64,000 nucleotides of DNA. Source: Certhia americana. Its lineage: Eukaryota; Chordata; Aves; Passeriformes; Certhiidae. The position numbers and the translations under genes were made by a program. The notes beneath the pieces are model-generated. The model made no database searches and was not told the origin of the DNA. It was given only the letters and a program-made list of their open reading frames with translations. This document shows, piece by piece, positions 57,501-64,000 of the stretch. The first letter of the stretch is position 1. Each line of letters starts with the position of its first letter. The stretch covers positions 8,323,786-8,387,785 of the forward strand of contig CM031878.1 of NCBI GenBank assembly GCA_018697195.1, in the 5' to 3' direction.

Positions 57501-59578
57501 GCTCCTGCTCGGCGCCTCAACGGCAATGAAAAGGCACAGAGGCTTCTGCCAGAAAACAAAGAGGCAGCGGCAGAGCTGGGGGTGGGGAAAACTCTCCGCT
57601 GCCCAAGAGGATCCCTGCAGAGGCAGCAGGATGCTGCTAGGCTCCACCGCAGCTATTCACCCCCATTAGCCCGAGGTGGCACCCACTTGCCCAGCACAGG
57701 GAGTCGAGGGTGGGCAAGCCCCCCACTCCCCTTCACGAGGCAGTGCTGGGTGAAAAGTGCTGGAGGACATGAGCCAGGACAACAGCTGTCCACAAGCAGC
57801 AAATTCCTCCGTGCTGGCTCTACAGCATACAAAGCTGCTTCTTTTCACCTCGGGGTAGCTGCTGAACAGGGGAAGGTGCATCCAGCACACACCTGAAAGC
57901 CCTGGGGAGCCCCACAGCATTGGACGTGGGGCAGCACAGTGGCCTCAGCAGTCACCTTGTGGCAAGAAAGAATGTGAAAGCAAGCCTCTGTCCACCCAGG
58001 CACAGGGACATGTCAGCCGGCTCCCTTCCAGCCCTCCTGTCCCTCTCCAGGGGTGGTGGCCCCAGGGACAGGCTCAGGGGACCTGAATCACTGAGGACCC
58101 CACAGACTGGCTGTTTCGGTCCAGAGCTTGGTGCCAACTGAAACCAATGGAAAATTTTCCACCATGTGATTACCAAGTCACATGCCTGTGCAGCCTGACA
58201 CAGAATGGCTTTGAGAGAGCAAGTGGATCTGGCCAAGGGCAGGGACCACTTCTGGTCTGCACTTGCATGATGCCCGAGGTCTCTGGCCATGAGCAGGGCA
58301 CCAGTGCACTGCCACATTTCAAGTTCAGCAAGGATGTTTGCCCAAGGGAGGCAGTCTCCAGACCCAATCGGGATGAGGCTTTCACCATCCTAACTGATCT
58401 ACAGATTTTAGCACCAAGAGTCCCTTTTATCTGATCTCCCAAGAGGAGGAATAACACTCTGCAGTTGGTGCCTGCATCAGAAGCCCTGCAAACTGTATAC
58501 TAATTTGTTTAACTCAACTACAGTGGTAAGACAGTCACTTACAGTAACTTCCCCCCTGTCAGCTTCTTGTCCTAGGCTGTGCACCATGCGAATGATCTAG
58601 GTGTGCAGCCTGAACAGCCCAGCCCCTTCTCCAGCACTATTAGCTGGGTAGAGAAACAGGAGCCTCTGAAGTGGCGGGGTGATGTTTTGCAAGCTGGGAG
58701 AAGACAGCACAGAAATCAGCAGGTGATGGCAGCCCTGTTGCTCCCAGCTCTGCCATCTCCTCTCTTCTCCCTCTGTCATCACTGCATAGAGCCACAGGCA
58801 TCCAAAGCATCCTTACCAAGCCAGCTCCTTCTCTACCCTGAAGCCCTGTAGCCATTCACACTGCCTAAACCCAGATGCACAACACTGCCCCTTCCCCATA
58901 TCCATCACATGGCAGCTAGGCCCTGTATCCCCACAAGTGTGCTCCTGTTCATTCCCACCCCATCCTCAAACACCATCAGACCCTGCCCTGTTTCCATGAA
59001 CCCCCAAGGCAAGCCCCTAGCTCTTACCTGTGCTCTGTTGCTTCCTGATAGCTGCAGTTCATACCTTAACATACCCCATGCTCCTCTCATTCCTGACTGC
59101 CACACCTCCACAGCCCCACCAGCCCCAGCCTCCTTGCACACACTCCCCTGATGAGTCCCTGACACCCAAGAGACCCATGGCACCATCACCTTTCTGTACG
59201 TCCCCAAACGGTCAGCAGGCACCTCAGGGCAGTGGAGAAAGTCCCAGGGATGCTGAATTGCTCTGATCAGCTCCGGGTGTCAAAGCTACACGTTTGAGGA
59301 GGGAGTAGGCAAATGGCTTGCAGTGGGGAGGGCAGCAAGGATTGTGCACTGCAGTATTGCCCCGTGGGAACTGCCCCTCCCCACCGCAAGCTCTCTTGCA
59401 ATACACTTCCTTTTACTGTAAGAGCCCTCCAAGGGAGGTGCTTGAGCACAGGCACTCGGGCCTCCTGCTTGGTTACCAAGCTGCAGCCTGCAGATAAGGC
59501 TGCAGCAGCTGTGGGGACATTCAGCATCTTTTCCACTCCCTGTACTAGACATGTGCGTGGCACAGGGGGAGGAGATAC

Positions 59579-59608
59579 CACACACACACACAGACACACA
59601 CACACACA
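59579..59608. repeat. (CA)n microsatellite
   Basis: About 15 CA units are interrupted once by a GA dinucleotide. It is unique in the window and of no evident function. Confidence 0.95.
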
Positions 59609-61419
59609 GAGGGCTGTGCACACCCACCCAACTCACCCTTTTCTAGCTGCGATTTAGAAAGGCTCAAGTCTAGCACAGCCAGAGTGATGACATGTGCTGG
59701 GCAGATATTTGGGCCATAAGGGTGAGGTTTTGTCCATCTTTGATTTTAAGAAGATGGACACAATCAAGACTACTGCAGGGAAGGAGTATTTCTATCTTGA
59801 ATTCAACGTCCTACACCTTGTCATAGAAAAGAAAAACCTCTCTTTCCTGTAGGTGAAACACTCTGCTGGACTTAGGAAAAGGGTGCCACAGCTGTCATCT
59901 AAACATTCACACATAATGAAAGCAAGCAGTGGGAGCAGAAGGCCCTAAGAAGGGAAACTGTAGGCATATCCATATGAAGGGCAGTAGGAGACATATATAG
60001 CTGTAACACCCCATGAAACTGCAAACCTCCTGGTCCACACAGAGTGAACGACCCCTGGGGTCCCACAGACAGCAGAGGCAACTAAGCCAAAAACATCTTC
60101 AACCTGGTGGTTGATCCATACCCTGAGGACACTGACGTCCCTCAAGACCTGACCCTTCTAGGGAGACAGAGCCTATGAGAGACCTAAGAGCTCTCCATAG
60201 CCTACTAGAAACCAGCTCATCCCCTGCCACACATCACCTGCTCCTGCAGCTGGGAACAGAGCTCAGGAACCTCTTGGCCCAAACTACTATATCCTGCTGC
60301 TCCCAATGTGTAGGCAGTGCTGTAACAGAGATATCCAAGTAAAGCCAGCAGGCCCAGAGCAGTATTGAGTTACGTGTGGACTGCCAAGGAAGGGAGAGCA
60401 CAGCACAGGGTGATGGCAGCCCAGTGTCAACAAGCCCAAGGGAAAGGCTGAAAGGACCAACTTCAGAAGGGATCTGAGGAGTAACATGGTTTATGAGAAT
60501 GTTCTAGGCCTTGAAAACCCACATAAAGGGAGCCTGGACATCCACCCAGCCTCTGCCAGATGAGAAAGCAGATGTAGCTGCTGCTGCTGCAGGTCAGCTT
60601 AACCCAGGCACCAGGGCTACAAGCAGACCCCTTTGCTCTGGTTCATTACTCTTGCAGACAGGATGGGCCAAACACTGTAAACACCCTCTGAACACTTACA
60701 CACCAGACATGGGCTTCTGCAGCATCAGACACCAGGTCAAAGCTCAGAGACACAATAAATCACAGAGTGAAGTTGTTCCTGAAGACAAGACTCATAAGAC
60801 TGCCAGCAGCCAGCCTTGCAGAAGGACATGATCAGGAAAAGAACAGTCATGAGAAAAAAAGGCTGGCAAACAAATAGAAAATACTGGGAGCAAATAATTC
60901 TTTCCAGACAGTCCTTTGAGCTCATCTCAGCGTCCATCTGCTGAGGATGGTCAAGCAGCTGGAACCTTTAAAAAAGCTACCAGTGACTTCCCTTCCAATC
61001 ACCACTATCTCTGGGACAAGCACCATGGGGAAGATAAACTTTCCATCTGGATGACTGGAGGCCAGCATCATCACGAGCCTTTCAAAGATACCAGCAAACC
61101 CCAACACATCACAGCTCTGTGCTTCCAGCAGAGCAAGGAGGATGCTTTACATCCTGTGCTTCACTGCCCTCTGGCTTCTTGTGCTTATGTGGGAAGGAAA
61201 TAATGCAGACTTACAGTCAGTCCTACAGGAAAGAGAGATGGGTGCTCCAGTTAAGAGAGGCTGGGACAAGTGAATGACCTGAGCAATGCTCCTAAGGCAG
61301 TGCCTCCATCTCCCACCACTGCTAATACCATACAGATGAGTCCAAGTGCAATGGGGATGAAGGGAACGAGACCCTGAGTCCTCCATGTGTCGGTCCATGA
61401 GATGTGACACTGCCAAGCA

Positions 61420-61720
61420 ACCTGATAACTGCAGAACTGAGGAACAACAGTGGGAAGGGACCTCAGAGGGTTTGGATCCAATCATGCTAACAGCAGGGCC
61501 AAGTTCAAGCAAACTGCTCAGGGTTTGCCCATGACTGAATGTCACCAAGTGTGGAAACTGCCTCCCTTCTCTGGGCTCTACTCCAGAGTCTAACTGCCTT
61601 GCAGGGAAGTAATTTTCCTAATATCTAATTGGAATTTCCCTCGTGTGCCATTGCTTCTCATCCTGCCCCTGGACACTTCCCAAGAGAGCCAAGCTGCAGC
61701 TTCACTGCAAACCCACAGCT
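61420..61720 (-). mobile_element. CR1 LINE fragment, minus orientation
   Basis: It has the antisense CR1 order, diverged: GAACAACAGTGGGAAGGGACCTCAGAGGGTTTGGATCCAA, CAGGGCCAAGTTCAAGCAAACTGCTCAGGG, TTTTCCTAATATCTAATTGGAATTTCCC and CCATTGCTTCTCATCCTG. Confidence 0.8.
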
Positions 61721-62956
61721 TGCAGCAAAAGTGAGAGCTCCCTTCACTGCCTTCCCTCCCCCAGGCTGCACAAACCCACCACTCAGCCTCTGCCCACTGC
61801 AGCACACAGGAAGCCAGAGCTCCAACTCACCTCTGGAGACTGCTGGAGCCTGCTGGGCTCCCTCCTGCCCAGCCAAGGGTGCCACCAAGGAGGATGGGAG
61901 GTACCTGCACCTGCATACCTTGGGGATGTTGAAAAAAGAGACTCATCTCAACCTGAGATCAGCAGGAGTTGCTTTTGCTCAAGTATCTGATCCTTGCTCT
62001 GGCTGGGAGCAATACCAGTGCCTGATGCAACACACCTATGTTATTCCAAGACAGAGTTCCCATGTACCTGCACCAAGAAGTTTGGTCCTAAACACAGAGA
62101 ACTTGGTTGTGCTGCTGTAGCTCTGACACCAAGGCTGCCTCCACCATGCCCATGAGGGACCTGTCTGCAGGAGTGATGAGCAGGACAATTAGGAGTCTAA
62201 CTCAGCAGAGATCAGCTGTGCTAGATGGAAACCCATCAGTCCAGAGCAGGTCCCTCAATGAGGGAAGCAGCCATCTGCAACCTTTGCAACACCTTCAAGG
62301 TCTGCAGCAGAGCCCAGGTCACACAAGGGGTTTTGGAGCCAAAACCACCCATGTCCCCAAATCTCCAGTGTATTATCTGCATCCCAGCTCTTCCTTCATG
62401 CTGTCTTCACTCAAACCAGAGTTATTTGTTTATCATTCTCTGCCCCAACAAGTATCATTCATTTTCCCATCCTGCATCTGCTCTCTCAGACAGCTGGGCA
62501 GGATCTGACCCATACAGAGACTTGCTGAGCTTGCCTAGAGCTGGCTGGACACCCCCCACTGCCTGTGTGGGGATGAAGATTCACTGGAGGCAGATATACC
62601 TAGTCCCTGCACAGCTCCTTTGCAGTGCTCCTCTTTGTGAAAGCCTCAGCACCAAAGATGCCCCAAGCCTTTCCAGAACAGCAATGTACCCACGGCTGGA
62701 GTTCAGCATATAGCTCAGATCCTGGCCTGTTCCCAAGGCACAGGCATTGCCTCCACCTGCTAAGCCCTGTGGCTTTCCCAGCTCCCCCCTGGCACCCTCA
62801 GGCCACCTCCCAGGGACTCAGCATGAGCTGCCAGACCCTTGGGCTCCCTCAAAGCCCTGTGCTGCACACACACCTGCCTTCTGCTTCCCACTGACTCATT
62901 CCACTGTGATTCACCCCCTCCTGACTAACTCATTTCTGCCACAGCCCCATGCAGGA

Positions 62957-62988
62957 AGGGAGTGTGTGAGTGTGTGAGTGTGTGTATG
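62957..62988. repeat. (GTGTGTGA)n microsatellite
   Basis: A GT-rich array has GTGTGTGA units repeated about three times, followed by GTGTGTATG. It lies in non-coding DNA. Confidence 0.9.
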
Positions 62989-64000
62989 CAACACGGGCAA
63001 TGACACAGACTCTGCAAGGCAGCAAGCCGGGCAGGGAGCCTGGCCTGGCCATGCCAGAACCCTCGCCCCCTGCAGCACCCAGAGGGGCAGGGGTGACACC
63101 ACTGGCTCAAGTCCATTGTGGGGACAAGGGACAGAGGCAGGCTGGGAGTGCTGCCAGGATAAGGAGCAATGCTAGGGGAGGGCTTCTTCCAGGCTCTGAG
63201 GCTGCCTTCCAGGCAAACACATTCCCTTTATCAGCCCCACCCGGCTGGCTGTGGGAGGGTTACCCAGCACTGCCACAGCTCAGATCCACAGGAAAGATGT
63301 CTGCCAGCTAAGCTGCCTTTGGGTAGAGCCAAACATGCCCCCCCAGGCTGTGGCTCTTCCTGGTTTTACTCTCCCAGGCGGACAGATTCCTGGGAGACAC
63401 GAAATTACTTCTTCTAAGCATGGCTATGGTCAGCTGGCATCAGCTAATGCCACTGTGCATGTGGGGCCCACAGGCTTGGCCAGTTCCTCAGTGTGGACAA
63501 CACAAGTCACACACATGATCTGTGTACACACATCCTCTGCAGGCTGCTCCTCTGACTGGCAATTCCCTAATACTTGGGGATGAGGCTCAAACAGGCTTTG
63601 CCCTACATCCTTTCCCTCCCCTCTTTTCCACATCCTGGCCAGTTCCCAAGCCACACACACTGCCTCCACCTGCTAAGCCCTTTCAAGGTCTGCCCAGGTA
63701 ACCTCAGTCCCCTCAGGAAGACCAGAGCAGACAGAGGTGACAAGAGGAAGGTGGCACTGTGCAGCTGTGCCAAGCCCAGCAAGAGCTGTGGCACACACAG
63801 GAGCTCTGCACATCCATCTGTGTCTGAGCACAGGAGAGCTGTGGTGTGAGCATGAGATGCTGCTGCATGCAGCACACCCGGTCACAGATCTGTGCCTCTG
63901 CCTGTCAGAGCTAGAGGATCCACTTCCTATTGACTACAACAGAAAATTACTGGCATCATTCTGGCTCTTCTCTCACTCTTTCCTCTCCACGTCACATGGG

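Larger units (their letters stand above)
57500..64000. other. Intergenic stretch without recognised genes
   Basis: I searched both strands for UNC13B, the next gene in the human order, and found no matching exon. Apart from a CR1 fragment (about 61420-61720) and two dinucleotide-type microsatellites (59579-59608 and 62957-62988), the sequence looks unique and non-coding. Open frames are short and overlap each other in unrelated frames. Confidence 0.55.

Noticed and set aside
57500..64000. Possible UNC13B exons, expected from human gene order
   Set aside because: No segment resembling the UNC13B C2 domain or other exons was found on either strand. The gene probably starts beyond the right edge.
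1..64000. CRISPR arrays, prophage, bacterial operons or integrated viruses
   Set aside because: No direct-repeat and spacer array, phage genes or retroviral gene blocks were seen. All repeats are CR1 fragments, microsatellites or one minisatellite.

Overview
The window is vertebrate nuclear DNA, most likely from a bird. It has split genes with GT-AG introns, CpG-island promoters and many CR1-type LINE fragments whose 3' ends carry the ATTCTRTG-like motif typical of avian CR1. No bacterial, viral or CRISPR features were seen. The gene order matches the human 9p13.3 block VCP - FANCG - PIGO - STOML2 - ATOSB (FAM214B). That block belongs to the chicken Z chromosome, so a Z-linked origin is a reasonable inference that the sequence alone does not prove.

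All recognised genes are on the minus strand, head to tail. In transcription order from the right: ATOSB (coding 44389-49742, 7 coding exons, 627 aa), STOML2 (35448-42550, 10 exons, 357 aa), PIGO (21869-34117, 10 coding exons, 1087 aa), FANCG (7614-17328, 14 exons, 655 aa) and a probable first coding exon of VCP (5807-5822). I built the exon models by hand from translated similarity and splice sites. In all four complete genes the intron phases agree and the total coding length is a multiple of three.

Region by region: 1-5450 is probably VCP intron 1, with CR1 debris. 5450-6420 is a CpG-island promoter with six CCAAT boxes. 7445-17330 is FANCG. 17400-21868 holds no recognised exon. 21869-34680 is PIGO. 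35310-42550 is STOML2, whose last intron is almost entirely a CR1 copy and whose first intron is extremely C-rich on the plus strand. 42740-49910 is the ATOSB 3' UTR and coding exons. 49910-57500 holds splice-site-bounded candidate 5' leader exons and a CpG island. 57500-64000 contains no gene I can support.

The genes share no pathway: VCP is an AAA+ segregase, FANCG works in interstrand-crosslink repair, PIGO in GPI-anchor synthesis, STOML2 at the mitochondrial inner membrane, and ATOSB is a nuclear regulator. The cluster is conserved synteny, not an operon. I found no convincing novel system. The most interesting signals are the long open frames in the putative ATOSB leader, the TCC/serine array in ATOSB, the CR1-filled STOML2 intron, and strong strand asymmetry just downstream of two promoters.
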